A stretch of 24,728 nt of DNA, taken from an uncultured Mailhella sp. (GTDB taxonomy: Bacteria; Desulfobacterota; Desulfovibrionia; Desulfovibrionales; Desulfovibrionaceae). The stretch is taken from contig CAJTMS010000033.1 of NCBI GenBank assembly GCA_910577155.1, positions 1 through 24,728 of the forward strand, in the 5' to 3' direction. This document shows positions 1 to 8,020 of this stretch, in pieces (within the stretch, counting starts at the first letter, position 1; every line of letters starts with the position of its first letter). Under the pieces are notes generated by a model. That model worked only from the letters and a program-made list of their open reading frames with translations. It made no database searches and was not told where the DNA came from. The translations under genes were made by a program, and so were the position numbers.

Positions 1-94
1 AAAAACTGGTTTAAATCTTGTGGGTATTATTCTTAATGTTACAAGGAAATGCTCTAAGCAAAAAAATTTAAAAGCAGAACAAAGCGAACGAGAT

Positions 95-124
95 AAAAAA
101 AGCCCTCATAGAAGGGCTTTTTTT
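95..124 (-). terminator. Rho-independent terminator after proS
   Basis: GCCC/GGGC arms with an 8-base loop are flanked by seven A and seven T, so the stem extends into the A/T runs. It lies 18 bases beyond the proS stop. The symmetry means it could also end a plus-strand transcript entering from the left edge. No convincing gene is seen in bases 1-94. Confidence 0.85.
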
Positions 125-141
125 GCGGAGGTTAGAAATTT

Positions 142-1875
142 TTATTTCCATGCATCGAGCATTTCTTGATAGATTTTGTCAAAATCTGTCACTGCATTTT
201 CAGCACTGATAGAAGATTTTTGTCCGATTTTTCGGATTTTTGTTTCCACAATACCTTTTTCCAAGCTTTTTCCGCCAACAATCAGCTGGAGCGGAACACC
301 GATAAGGTCAGCATCTTTGAATTTTACGCCCGGGCGCTCTTCTCTGTCATCGTAGAGAACGTCAATATTCTTTTTTTGAATATGGGCATAAAGTTCTTCA
401 CATTTTGCATTAACCGTTTCATTTTTAGGGTCAAGGTTAATAATGATAACTTCATAGGGGGCAAGCGGAGGAGGGAACATAATACCGTTTTCATCGTAAT
501 TTTGTTCTATGCAGGCAGCAACCACACGGGAGACACCAATACCGTAACAGCCCATGATTATGGTATTTTCTTTGCCATTTTCATCAAGATACACAGCGTG
601 CAATGCTTCACTGTATTTAGTGCCTAATTTGAAAATATGTCCGACTTCAATGCCTTTTTTCAGTTCAAGAGGTTTGCCGCAGTGAGGACAGATATCACCT
701 TCTTCAGCATTTCTGATATCAGCATATTTTGTCACACTGCAATCTCTCGTTAAAGATAAATGTAAAACGTGAGTATCGCCTTTGTTTGCCCCGGCAACCC
801 AGTCATTAGCCGTTTGCAGTTCAAAATCGGCAATGACGGTATCAACGCCAAGAAGGGAATGAGGACCGGCAAAACCAACAGGAGCATTTGTCAGCTGCTG
901 TACCTGTTCAGGAGTTGCAAATTCCAGTTCATCAACATTTAAAAGGTTTTTCAATTTTATCAGGTTGAGCTCTCTGTCACCGCGCAAAAGGGCAGCAACG
1001 GGTTTTCCGTCAGCCATGAAAAGAAGTGTTTTTAAAATATTTTTCGTGCTTACGTGTAAAAATTCGGCAACTTCTTCCACAGTATGGCTGTTTGGGGTTG
1101 CAACTTCTTCCATGGCTTTGCAGGGGCTGTTGTCAATGTTTTGAGGCGGGAGAATAGGGCAGCGCTCAACGTTTGCGGCAAAAGTACATGCCGGCCAATT
1201 TGTACAGGCAGCAATGGTATCTTCACCTGTTTCAGCAAGCACCATAAATTCATGGGAGAAATTTCCGCCAATAGCTCCGGAATCTGCTTCTACAGGACGG
1301 AAATTAAGTGCCATATTAGAGAAAATTTTATTGTAAGCTTCAAACATGGCTTTATAGCTTTTGTCTGCACCTTCATCATCGCAGTCAAAAGAATACGCAT
1401 CTTTCATTAAAAATTCACGGCCGCGCATCAGTCCGAAACGAGGACGGATTTCATCACGGAATTTTGTTTGAATTTGGTATAAATTGAGGGGAAGCTGACG
1501 ATAAGAACGCACTTCACCGCGCAAAAGGTCGGTAATAACTTCTTCATGCGTAGGACCTAAACAGTAATCGCGCTCATGTCTGTCTTTAAAACGCAAAAGT
1601 TCTTTACCGTATTTTTGCCATCTTCCTGATTCTTGCCATAAATCAGCCGGTTGTACGGTAGGCATTAAAATTTCCTGTGCTCCGGCATTATTCATTTCCT
1701 GACGAATAATGTTTGCCGCCTTATTCAATGCTCTTAAACCAAAAGGCAGCCATGTATATATACCGGAGGTTAATTTTCTAATCATTCCGGCTCTGAGCAA
1801 AAGTTTGTGGCTAATAACCTCTGCTTCGGCAGGAGCTTCTTTCAAAGTCGGAATATAAGCAGAACTCCAACGCAT
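142..1875 (-). CDS. proS: Prolyl-tRNA synthetase
   Basis: Cytoplasmic class II aminoacyl-tRNA synthetase that charges tRNA-Pro with proline. The 577 residues match the long bacterial form. The N-terminal catalytic part carries class II motif 2 near residues 139-160 (RDEIRPRFGLMRGREF). An insertion (INS, editing-type) region follows at about 224-405, containing two Cys-rich spots. Motif 3 follows (GCYGIGVSRVV), then the anticodon-binding domain. The ATG is preceded by GAGG five bases upstream on the minus strand. It is the last gene of a minus-strand run rarD-like/ispG/proS, 26 bases after ispG, and is followed by a terminator. No missing key motif was seen. Confidence 0.97.
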   Translation of the reverse strand: MRWSSAYIPTLKEAPAEAEVISHKLLLRAGMIRKLTSGIYTWLPFGLRALNKAANIIRQEMNNAGAQEILMPTVQPADLWQESGRWQKYGKELLRFKDRHERDYCLGPTHEEVITDLLRGEVRSYRQLPLNLYQIQTKFRDEIRPRFGLMRGREFLMKDAYSFDCDDEGADKSYKAMFEAYNKIFSNMALNFRPVEADSGAIGGNFSHEFMVLAETGEDTIAACTNWPACTFAANVERCPILPPQNIDNSPCKAMEEVATPNSHTVEEVAEFLHVSTKNILKTLLFMADGKPVAALLRGDRELNLIKLKNLLNVDELEFATPEQVQQLTNAPVGFAGPHSLLGVDTVIADFELQTANDWVAGANKGDTHVLHLSLTRDCSVTKYADIRNAEEGDICPHCGKPLELKKGIEVGHIFKLGTKYSEALHAVYLDENGKENTIIMGCYGIGVSRVVAACIEQNYDENGIMFPPPLAPYEVIIINLDPKNETVNAKCEELYAHIQKKNIDVLYDDREERPGVKFKDADLIGVPLQLIVGGKSLEKGIVETKIRKIGQKSSISAENAVTDFDKIYQEMLDAWK

Positions 1876-1901
1876 AGTATCCTCATTATTTTGTTATAAA
1901 G

Positions 1902-3002
1902 TTATCGTGTTTTAAATTTGTCCAATTCTGACAAAAAGGTTTGTAATAAATTTTCTTCACCTTGTACAGAGTGAATAATCTGTCCTTTTTTAAAAATAAC
2001 CCCTTTTCCTTTGCCGCCGGCAAGACCGATATCTGCTTCTTTTGCTTCACCGGGACCATTAACCACACACCCCATGACGGCTACTTTCAGCGTATCAGGC
2101 AACTCAATCAGTTTTTCTTCCACTTTTTCGGCAAGAGCAATGAGGTTTATTTCTGTCCGTCCGCAAGTAGGGCAGGAAATAAGCTCCGCTCCCATTTGAC
2201 GGGTGCCTGTCGAGCGTAAAATTTCCTTTGCTACAGCAATTTCTTCTACAGGATTGGCAGTTAGAGACACACGTATGGTATCACCAATTCCCTGCAAAAG
2301 CAAGCTGCCAATGCCAAGGGCTGATTTGACGCTTCCGCGGAGGGGTGTTCCTGCTTCTGTAACTCCTAAATGGATAGGATAATCCGTTTTTTCTGATAAC
2401 AGCATATTGGTTTTTATGGTATCGATAACAGAAGAGGATTTTATGGAAACTTTGATTTGTGTTACTCCCCGTTCCTCCAAATAGGCAGTATGCCGCAGGG
2501 CACTTTCAACCAGAGCTTCAGGGCTGGGGTGACCGTATTTTTCGAGTAAATCTTTTTCCACGGAACCGGAATTGACCCCAACCCGAACTGCTGCATCACA
2601 GGCAAGGATTTTTTCCGCTAAGATGTCAAGAGGCTTTGTATCAACAATTCCTTTTTCATTTTTTTTCAAAATATTTCCGGGGTTAATCCGCAGTGCAGTA
2701 AAACCGGCGTCAAGGGCCATAAGGGCTAGCCTGTAATCAAAGTGGATATCTGCAACAAGGGGAAGAGGGCTTAACGCATTGAGTTCTTGAAGTTTTTGTC
2801 CTGTTTCCATATCCGGCACGGCAACGCGCACTATTTCACAGCCTTGTTTTGCCAATGCTTCAATTTGCTCAAGTGTTGCTTTAATATTTTTTGTAGAGGT
2901 ATTGGTCATGCTTTGGATACGGACAGGATTTCCTCCTCCGACAGCGTATTGACCGATTTTGACGACACGTGTTTTTTTTCTTGGTTCAAACAGTTCAAAC
3001 AT
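1902..3002 (-). CDS. ispG: 4-hydroxy-3-methylbut-2-enyl diphosphate synthase (flavodoxin/ferredoxin)
   Basis: Penultimate enzyme of the MEP isoprenoid pathway; converts methylerythritol cyclodiphosphate to HMBPP using a [4Fe-4S] cluster. The 366 residues are the normal length of the short bacterial form. An N-terminal TIM-barrel region begins with a typical start (VRIQSMTNTST near residue 30). The C-terminal cluster-binding region has Cys277, Cys280 (SCPTCGRTE) and Cys312 (MGCVVNGPGEA), the three expected cluster ligands. The ATG lies one base after the stop of the upstream rarD-like gene and has an AAGG ribosome site within that gene's end, so translation is probably coupled. Confidence 0.97.
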   Translation of the reverse strand: MFELFEPRKKTRVVKIGQYAVGGGNPVRIQSMTNTSTKNIKATLEQIEALAKQGCEIVRVAVPDMETGQKLQELNALSPLPLVADIHFDYRLALMALDAGFTALRINPGNILKKNEKGIVDTKPLDILAEKILACDAAVRVGVNSGSVEKDLLEKYGHPSPEALVESALRHTAYLEERGVTQIKVSIKSSSVIDTIKTNMLLSEKTDYPIHLGVTEAGTPLRGSVKSALGIGSLLLQGIGDTIRVSLTANPVEEIAVAKEILRSTGTRQMGAELISCPTCGRTEINLIALAEKVEEKLIELPDTLKVAVMGCVVNGPGEAKEADIGLAGGKGKGVIFKKGQIIHSVQGEENLLQTFLSELDKFKTR

Positions 3003-3003
3003 A

Positions 3004-3882
3004 TCAGCGTACCTTTTTTACCTTTTGGAGCATATCAAACGTATAAATACACAAAGCAATCCAGACCACGGGGAACGTAATGTAATCAGAAGATTTGACA
3101 GCTTCGTGCGTATAAAAAACCGCCAGCAAAAAGTTGATGCTGGGGCTTAAATAAAGAACAAAACCGAGGGTAGTCATACGGACCGTGACAGTTGCAAACG
3201 TAAAAAGAATAAGGGGGATACCCGTGAAGAAAATTGTTCCTGCCAATAAAAGATAATGAGACATATCATATCCGATAATTCCGTACCGGGGCTCTGTAAA
3301 ATACAGCCACAGACAGCTGAAAGGGAAAATAATCACAGTTTCAGCCAACAAAAGCGAAATAGCATCTGCGTTAATCACTTTATGCAGGAAGCCGTAAACA
3401 GCAAAGGTAGAGCCGATAATAAGCCCTAAGTAAGGGATTTCTCCGTAGGAAATAATCCCGTAACTGACGCCGGCAATAACCAGTCCGATAGCAATGATTT
3501 GGTTTTTGTTTAAGACATCATTAAAAACTATTCTGCCTAAAGCTATGCTCATAAGCGGGGTAAGATAATAGCCGAGGCTGACTTCAATTGCTTTTTCAGA
3601 ATTGATGGCATAAATATAAAAACCCCAATTAAGACAAAGGAATATGGTAGCAAAAATGAGAATTTTTAATGTTTTTTTATTTTGAAAAAGGGATATTACC
3701 GACTGAAAACGGGAAGTACAATAAACAACAAAGAGTGCAAAGAAAAAAGAAAAAATTAATCGCAGGCTTAAAATACTGACGGGAGAAAGGTAGGATAAAA
3801 GCGGCCAAAATAAAACACCTACCCCCCACAAAATCCCGGAAGCAATACACGCCATCAGTCCTTGTTGTTCCCTAGAAAGCAT
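3004..3882 (-). CDS. RarD-like EamA-family transporter
   Basis: Integral membrane protein of the drug/metabolite transporter superfamily, 292 residues with about ten hydrophobic segments arranged as two EamA repeats. The first helix pattern (GILWGVGVLFWPLL) and the NWGFYIYAIN...SLGYYLTPL region are what I associate with the RarD subgroup, historically named for chloramphenicol sensitivity; the true substrate is unknown. It is the first gene of a minus-strand run with ispG and proS, behind the terminator at 3902-3927, so it probably has its own promoter in the short gap at 3883-3951. The ribosome site is weak (GGA about seven bases upstream of ATG). Confidence 0.85.
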   Translation of the reverse strand: MLSREQQGLMACIASGILWGVGVLFWPLLSYLSPVSILSLRLIFSFFFALFVVYCTSRFQSVISLFQNKKTLKILIFATIFLCLNWGFYIYAINSEKAIEVSLGYYLTPLMSIALGRIVFNDVLNKNQIIAIGLVIAGVSYGIISYGEIPYLGLIIGSTFAVYGFLHKVINADAISLLLAETVIIFPFSCLWLYFTEPRYGIIGYDMSHYLLLAGTIFFTGIPLILFTFATVTVRMTTLGFVLYLSPSINFLLAVFYTHEAVKSSDYITFPVVWIALCIYTFDMLQKVKKVR

Positions 3883-3901
3883 AATTATCCAAAATTAAAG
3901 A

Positions 3902-3927
3902 TAATAAAAGCGACCGAAGCCGCTTTT
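3902..3927 (-). terminator. UUCG-tetraloop terminator after the lipoprotein gene
   Basis: Read on the minus strand, a stem AAAAGCGGC / GTCGCTTTT closes a UUCG tetraloop and runs into T-rich sequence. One G-U pair exists only on the minus strand (it becomes an A-C mismatch on plus), which fixes the direction. It separates the hisH-hisF-lipoprotein unit from the rarD-like/ispG/proS unit. Confidence 0.8.
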
Positions 3928-3951
3928 ATAAAAGATGATGTGAATGTTGAT

Positions 3952-4401
3952 TTATGCAGGGTCAATACGGGAGAAGTTATTGCCGAGCATAACCTTTACC
4001 CTTTGTCCAATTTGAAAATCCACATTATTTCTTTCGATAACGGAAAGGGTAAGCCCTTGGTCAGTTTCAACGATAATTTCCAAAGCATTGCCGTTTACTT
4101 GGGAGCCGAGAGCAGCACCGCCGATGAGACCTAAAGCACCGCCTAAAGCCGTTGCAATGGTTCGTCCTGAACCGCTGCCGATAGTACTGCCAAGAGCAGC
4201 TCCGGCAATACCGCCAAGAAGTCCGCCGGCTGTTTGTTCAGTTGGGTTATCAATGTTAACTTGGTGAATACTTACAATTTTTCCATAATGGACGTTATAT
4301 GCCTGCGCCTGCCCGACTGTACCTGTTTGATTGGTCGTAGTACATGCAGAAAACATAAGAACTGACAAAAGCATAACTAAAACACTTAATTTTGTTTTCA
4401 T
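3952..4401 (-). CDS. SlyB-like glycine-zipper outer-membrane lipoprotein
   Basis: Predicted lipoprotein of 149 residues. A signal peptide of about 19 residues ends in a lipobox-like FSA-Cys20, the expected lipidation site. Residues about 58-102 form a Gly/Ala-rich double glycine zipper (GGLLGGIAGAALG, GGALGLIGGAALG), followed by a beta-rich tail. This is the layout of SlyB/Pcp-type envelope lipoproteins, proposed to span or brace the outer membrane. The start has GAGG upstream. It follows hisF by 26 bases and ends at a strong terminator, so it is probably cotranscribed with hisHF although functionally unrelated. Confidence 0.85.
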   Translation of the reverse strand: MKTKLSVLVMLLSVLMFSACTTTNQTGTVGQAQAYNVHYGKIVSIHQVNIDNPTEQTAGGLLGGIAGAALGSTIGSGSGRTIATALGGALGLIGGAALGSQVNGNALEIIVETDQGLTLSVIERNNVDFQIGQRVKVMLGNNFSRIDPA

Positions 4402-4427
4402 GATAACCTCATTATTGTTATATGATG

Positions 4428-5210
4428 TTAATCTCTGACAGTAATACTATGAGATTTCAAAAAAGTTTTCAAGTCTTTTATTGTGTATGTTCCATAGTGG
4501 ACAATGGAAGCGACAAGTGCGGCAGAAGCTTTGCCTTTTGTGACAGCTTCCGCTAAATCTTCGGGCTTTCCCGCTCCGCCTGAAGCTATGACAGGAATTT
4601 GCACCGCTTCGCAGATTGTTCTGGTTAAATTGATTTCGTAGCCGTTTTTTGTTCCGTCAGCGTCAATGGAATTAACGCAAAGTTCACCGGCCCCCAGCCT
4701 TTCACATTCTTTTGCCCACGCTATGGCATCAATACCGCAATAGGTTCTGCCTCCGTGGATAACAATTTCATAGCCGGAAGGGATTTTTTCCGTTTTTTCA
4801 ACTTGTTTTACGTCCATACCCACAACAATGGCTTGTGAGCCAAAAGCCATGGCTCCCTCTTCGATAAGATGAGGATTTTTAACCGCAGCGGAATTAATGG
4901 AAACTTTTTCTGCTCCTGCCAAAAGCACAGCCCGCATATCTTCAACAGAATTGATGCCTCCCCCGACGCTAAAAGGAATAAAAATATTTTTCGCAACTTT
5001 TTCAACAACTTCAAGCATGATTCCTCGTTTTTCATGGGACGCAGTAATATCATAAAAAACAATTTCATCTGCTCCTTCTTCATAATATTTTTTGGCTGTT
5101 TCAACAGGGTCGCCAATGTCAATATTATTTTTAAATTTAATGCCCTTTGTCAGGCGTCCGTCACGAACGTCAAGACAGGGGATAATTCTTTTGCAAAGAT
5201 GTGTATTCAT
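4428..5210 (-). CDS. hisF: Imidazole glycerol phosphate synthase, cyclase subunit
   Basis: Uses ammonia from HisH to convert PRFAR into imidazole glycerol phosphate and AICAR in histidine biosynthesis. A (beta/alpha)8 barrel of 260 residues from the chosen ATG. The two catalytic aspartates are visible: Asp14 in PCLDVRDG and Asp133 in VVGMDVK; phosphate-binding Gly motifs are at SVGGGI and IASGGAG. An in-frame ATG 33 bases further upstream would overlap hisH, but the ATG at 5210 begins just before the conserved KRIIPCLDV and has AAGGG five bases upstream, so it is preferred. The gap to hisH is 8 bases. No other his genes lie in the window. Confidence 0.95.
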   Translation of the reverse strand: MNTHLCKRIIPCLDVRDGRLTKGIKFKNNIDIGDPVETAKKYYEEGADEIVFYDITASHEKRGIMLEVVEKVAKNIFIPFSVGGGINSVEDMRAVLLAGAEKVSINSAAVKNPHLIEEGAMAFGSQAIVVGMDVKQVEKTEKIPSGYEIVIHGGRTYCGIDAIAWAKECERLGAGELCVNSIDADGTKNGYEINLTRTICEAVQIPVIASGGAGKPEDLAEAVTKGKASAALVASIVHYGTYTIKDLKTFLKSHSITVRD

Positions 5211-5218
5211 AGGAACCC

Positions 5219-5875
5219 TTATATTTTTCTCTGTTTTTCGCAATAAGCGTTAAAGTTTTTTAAAAGCTGTAAACCTGTTTTTCCGCTTTTTTCAGGATGA
5301 AACTGTACAGCCCATAAACCGTCATAGCCAAAAACAGCGGTAAATTCTTCTCCGTAGGCGGAAGTGGCAAGAACAAGATGAGAGTCCTGCGGCTTTGGAT
5401 AAAAACTATGAACATAATAAACGCTGTCGCCGGTCTGTATATTTTGTAAAAGAGGGCTTTCCCGTTTAATCGTAATAGTGTTCCAGCCCATGTGCGGAAT
5501 ACGTATTTTTTCAGGATTATTATTTTCATCAACACCGTCTGTCCAGTCCGGATTGAATTTTTTACAGGATCCGGCAAGAATGCCAAGGGTTTTGGTATTA
5601 TTTTCTTCGCTATAATCCAGTAAGATCTGACAGCCTAAACAAATGCCTAAAAGGGGCATTTTTTTTTCAATAAGCTGTTTTAGCAGTTCATCTTGTTTTT
5701 GGCTTGTCAGTCTGTCCATGGCTTGCTTTGCTGCACCGACACCGGGAAAAATAACCCCGTCAGCCTGCATCAGCGTCTCGCTTTTATCTGTAATACATGC
5801 TTCTATATTGAGAAAATTCAAAGCACGAAGCACACTTGTCTGGTTGCCTGCTTTATAATCAAGAATTGCTATCAT
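5219..5875 (-). CDS. hisH: Imidazole glycerol phosphate synthase, glutamine amidotransferase subunit
   Basis: Class I glutaminase that releases ammonia from glutamine and channels it to HisF. The 218 residues contain the nucleophile Cys79 in GICLGCQ and the other triad members His193 and Glu195 in QFHPEKSG. The oxyanion region is PGVGAA. The ATG has GAGG five bases upstream. It is the first gene of the minus-strand unit hisH-hisF-lipoprotein and is divergent from serS. HisH-HisF-like pairs also occur in surface-sugar amidation pathways, but no sugar genes are nearby, so the histidine role is preferred. Confidence 0.95.
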   Translation of the reverse strand: MIAILDYKAGNQTSVLRALNFLNIEACITDKSETLMQADGVIFPGVGAAKQAMDRLTSQKQDELLKQLIEKKMPLLGICLGCQILLDYSEENNTKTLGILAGSCKKFNPDWTDGVDENNNPEKIRIPHMGWNTITIKRESPLLQNIQTGDSVYYVHSFYPKPQDSHLVLATSAYGEEFTAVFGYDGLWAVQFHPEKSGKTGLQLLKNFNAYCEKQRKI

Positions 5876-5913
5876 AGTTTCCTCAAAAAAATTATCGTGA
5901 AGAAAGATTAACC

Positions 5914-5942
5914 TTGCTAATCTATTAAGTAAAGGATAAAAT
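5914..5942 (+). promoter_or_regulatory. Candidate sigma-70 promoter for serS
   Basis: TTGCTA (5914-5919), 17-base spacer, TAAAAT (5937-5942). Located 65 bases before the serS start. Assigned by consensus match only. Confidence 0.5.
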
Positions 5943-5959
5943 GTATCGATAATAAAATT

Positions 5960-5991
5960 TGATAATCACATCTGCATAAACCGGATTATCA
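5960..5991 (+). promoter_or_regulatory. Inverted repeat in the serS leader
   Basis: TGATAATC and GATTATCA are perfect 8-base arms 16 bases apart, ending five bases before the serS ribosome site. It could form a leader hairpin or be a protein site; nothing distinguishes these. Confidence 0.4.
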
Positions 5992-6006
5992 TATAAGGAG
6001 GCTATT

Positions 6007-7275
6007 GTGCTTGATTTGAAAATTATGCAAAAAGAACCTGAACGTGTTGCAAAAGCACTTTCCGATCGAAACTCTGCACTGAGTATTGACGATTTTTTGA
6101 AGCTTGATGCTCGCCGCCGTTCCGCATTATCGGAAGTTGAAGCGCTGAAAAGCAAACGGAATACAGAATCTGCACAAGTAGCAAAAATGAAAAAAGCCGG
6201 TGAAGATGCCGGTGCTTTAATGGCTGAACTTGGTAAATTGTCAGATAAAATCAAAGAACTGGATTCTGAAGCGGAAGCAATAAAAGCAGAGCAGGAAGCA
6301 TTTATGCTGACTGTTCCCAATATTCCCGATGCTTCCGTACCCTATGGTAAAGATGAAAATGATAACGTTGAAGTACACCGTTTTGGCGAACAAACAAAAT
6401 TCAATTTTCCCATTAAAGACCATGTGGATTTAGGTGCTCCTTTTGGGCTTGATTTTGAACGGGCTTCAAGACTTTCCGGGGCAAGATTTGCTGTATCTAT
6501 CGGTAAGCTTGCACGTCTTGAACGGGCACTCATGAACTTTTATGTCGATACGCAAACCATGGAATTTGGACATACCGAAGTCAATGTTCCTTTGCTTGTG
6601 ACCCGCACTACTATGCAGGGAACAGGACAGCTTCCAAAATTTGAAGAGGATTTATTTAAAATTCAGGGCTGGGACCATTATCTTATCCCTACTGCAGAAG
6701 TTCCTCTTACCAATTTGCATGCAGGGGAAGTCTTGGACGAGGCGCAGTTGCCGCTTTGGTATACCGCGGCAACTTCCTGTTTTCGTTCCGAAGCCGGTGC
6801 ATACGGAAAAGATACCCGCGGGCTTATCCGTCAGCATCAATTTACAAAAGTTGAAATGGTGCATTTTTCTCATCCTGATAAGTCATGGGAAGATCTTGAA
6901 AAAATGCGCCGTTGTGCGGAAATGCTGCTTGAACGCTTAGAACTGCCTTACAGAACCATTACCTTGTGTACCGGAGATATGGGCTTTAGTTCTGCAAAAA
7001 CCTATGATGTGGAAGTTTGGATTCCTTCTCAAAATACCTACAGAGAAATTTCTTCTTGTTCCAACTGCACGGATTTTCAGGCCCGCCGAGCCAATATTAA
7101 ATTCAAACCCAAAGGCGGCGGAAAGGCTGAATATGTACATACTTTGAATGGCTCTGGGCTTCCGACAGGGCGTTCCTTAGTTGCTGTTATGGAAAATTAT
7201 CAGCAGGAAGACGGTTCTATCAAAGTGCCTGATGTCCTTGTACCCTATATGAACGGTGTCAAAGTAATACGGTAG
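6007..7275 (+). CDS. serS: Seryl-tRNA synthetase
   Basis: Cytoplasmic class II synthetase charging tRNA-Ser (and tRNA-Sec if present). 422 residues, the usual bacterial length. The N-terminal arm (about 30-105) is a charged, heptad-like antiparallel coiled coil that contacts the tRNA. The catalytic domain shows motif 2 (CFRSEAGAYGKDTRGLIRQ) and motif 3 (NGSGLPTGRSLVAVMENYQ). The start is GTG at 6007, chosen because it is preceded by AGGAGG at normal spacing and begins with the conserved MLDLK-type N-terminus. No clear terminator separates it from dfx, but a promoter and palindrome lie in the gap. Confidence 0.97.
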   Translation: MLDLKIMQKEPERVAKALSDRNSALSIDDFLKLDARRRSALSEVEALKSKRNTESAQVAKMKKAGEDAGALMAELGKLSDKIKELDSEAEAIKAEQEAFMLTVPNIPDASVPYGKDENDNVEVHRFGEQTKFNFPIKDHVDLGAPFGLDFERASRLSGARFAVSIGKLARLERALMNFYVDTQTMEFGHTEVNVPLLVTRTTMQGTGQLPKFEEDLFKIQGWDHYLIPTAEVPLTNLHAGEVLDEAQLPLWYTAATSCFRSEAGAYGKDTRGLIRQHQFTKVEMVHFSHPDKSWEDLEKMRRCAEMLLERLELPYRTITLCTGDMGFSSAKTYDVEVWIPSQNTYREISSCSNCTDFQARRANIKFKPKGGGKAEYVHTLNGSGLPTGRSLVAVMENYQQEDGSIKVPDVLVPYMNGVKVIR

Positions 7276-7339
7276 GAAATCTGGCAGGAAATACGGCAGA
7301 GGATGTGCTCATTTTTTTTAGAAAAGGGCAATGCTTAAC

Positions 7340-7367
7340 TTGACTTTTTAATAATAATTATTATCAT
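7340..7367 (+). promoter_or_regulatory. Promoter overlapping a Fur/PerR-like palindrome, upstream of dfx
   Basis: TTGACT (7340-7345), 16-base spacer, TATCAT (7362-7367). The palindrome ATAATAATTATTAT (7351-7364) is perfect and overlaps the spacer and -10. The local sequence reads as three hexamers AATAAT-AATTAT-TATCAT, close to the Fur/PerR type of operator. A repressor there would block RNA polymerase. Regulator identity is inferred from resemblance only; extreme AT content raises the chance of coincidence. Confidence 0.55.
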
Positions 7368-7394
7368 TAGTAAACCTAATTTTTGGAGGATACG

Positions 7395-7772
7395 ATGAAC
7401 AAATTGCATGAAGTGTATAAATGTGAACACTGTGGTAATATTGTTGAAATAGTAAGAGCCGGTGCAGCTCCTCTCGTTTGCTGCGGAGAAAAAATGAAAC
7501 ATATGGCAGAAGGCTCAAGTGACGGAGCGAAAGAAAAACATGTTCCCGTTCTTGAAGTAACCCCTCATGGCTATAAAGTTACTGTGGGTTCTGCTCCTCA
7601 CGCAATGACGGAAGAACACTATATTGAATGGATTGAACTTATTGCTGACGGTGTCAGTTATAAGAAATTCTTGAAACCCGGGGATGAGCCTGCAGCAGAA
7701 TTTTGCCTTGATGCAAAAAATGTTGTGGCTCGTGAATACTGCAATTTACACGGTCTTTATAAGTCTGTGTAG
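7395..7772 (+). CDS. dfx: Desulfoferrodoxin (2Fe superoxide reductase)
   Basis: Reduces superoxide to hydrogen peroxide without making O2, using electrons from rubredoxin; cytoplasmic. 125 residues from the ATG with GGAGG five bases upstream; a TTG four codons earlier lies over the ribosome site and is rejected. The N-terminal desulforedoxin domain binds FeCys4 (Cys10, Cys13, Cys29, Cys30). The C-terminal catalytic iron site has His49, His69, His75, Cys116 and His119, with the active-site Glu47-Lys48 pair (EKHVP). All ligands of the two-iron class are intact. It is first in the block with rubredoxin, roo and cydAB. The symbol rbo is also used. Confidence 0.97.
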   Translation: MNKLHEVYKCEHCGNIVEIVRAGAAPLVCCGEKMKHMAEGSSDGAKEKHVPVLEVTPHGYKVTVGSAPHAMTEEHYIEWIELIADGVSYKKFLKPGDEPAAEFCLDAKNVVAREYCNLHGLYKSV

Positions 7773-7796
7773 TTTTATAAAATGGAGAATAAAAAC

Positions 7797-7955
7797 ATGA
7801 AAAAGTATGTATGTGATGTTTGTGGTTATGAATATGACCCTGCAGCTGGTGATCCAGGCAACGGTGTAGCAGCTGGTACTGCATTTGAAAACTTGGATGG
7901 CAGCTGGGTTTGCCCGATTTGCGGTGCTCCTAAATCACAATTTAGCCCTGCATAA
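7797..7955 (+). CDS. rub: Rubredoxin
   Basis: Small FeCys4 electron carrier, 52 residues. Ligands are Cys6 and Cys9 (YVCDVCGYEYDP) and Cys39 and Cys42 (WVCPICGAPK), the canonical spacing; conserved Tyr, Trp and Pro positions are present. Expected to pass electrons both to desulfoferrodoxin and to the flavodiiron oxidase downstream. Starts 24 bases after dfx with a GGAG ribosome site. A long perfect hairpin follows its stop, before roo. Confidence 0.97.
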   Translation: MKKYVCDVCGYEYDPAAGDPGNGVAAGTAFENLDGSWVCPICGAPKSQFSPA

Positions 7956-7958
7956 GTT

Positions 7959-7994
7959 TAATAAGAGATTCAATTTCAATTGAATCTCTTATTA
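7959..7994 (+). promoter_or_regulatory. Long perfect inverted repeat between rub and roo
   Basis: Seventeen-base perfect arms (TAATAAGAGATTCAATT and its complement) separated by only two bases start four bases after the rub stop. The sequence after it is T-rich but interrupted, so it may be a weak terminator, an RNA-processing or stabilising hairpin, or a protein site. The roo ribosome site lies 18 bases beyond it and is not paired in the stem. Confidence 0.7.
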
Positions 7995-8020
7995 TTTAAT
8001 GATTATTTTTTGAGGATATT

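Noticed and set aside
2..169. Open frame from the left edge (begins KTGLNLVGIILN), possibly the tail of a membrane protein.
   Set aside because: It reads through the terminator at 95-124 and into the antisense of proS; another frame stops at base 36. There is no way to choose.
166..627. Plus-strand open frame of about 150 codons opposite proS.
   Set aside because: Antisense shadow of a confidently identified gene, with no ribosome site or family features.
5219..5243. hisF start at 5243 overlapping hisH.
   Set aside because: The ATG at 5210 has a proper ribosome site and begins directly before the conserved HisF N-terminus.
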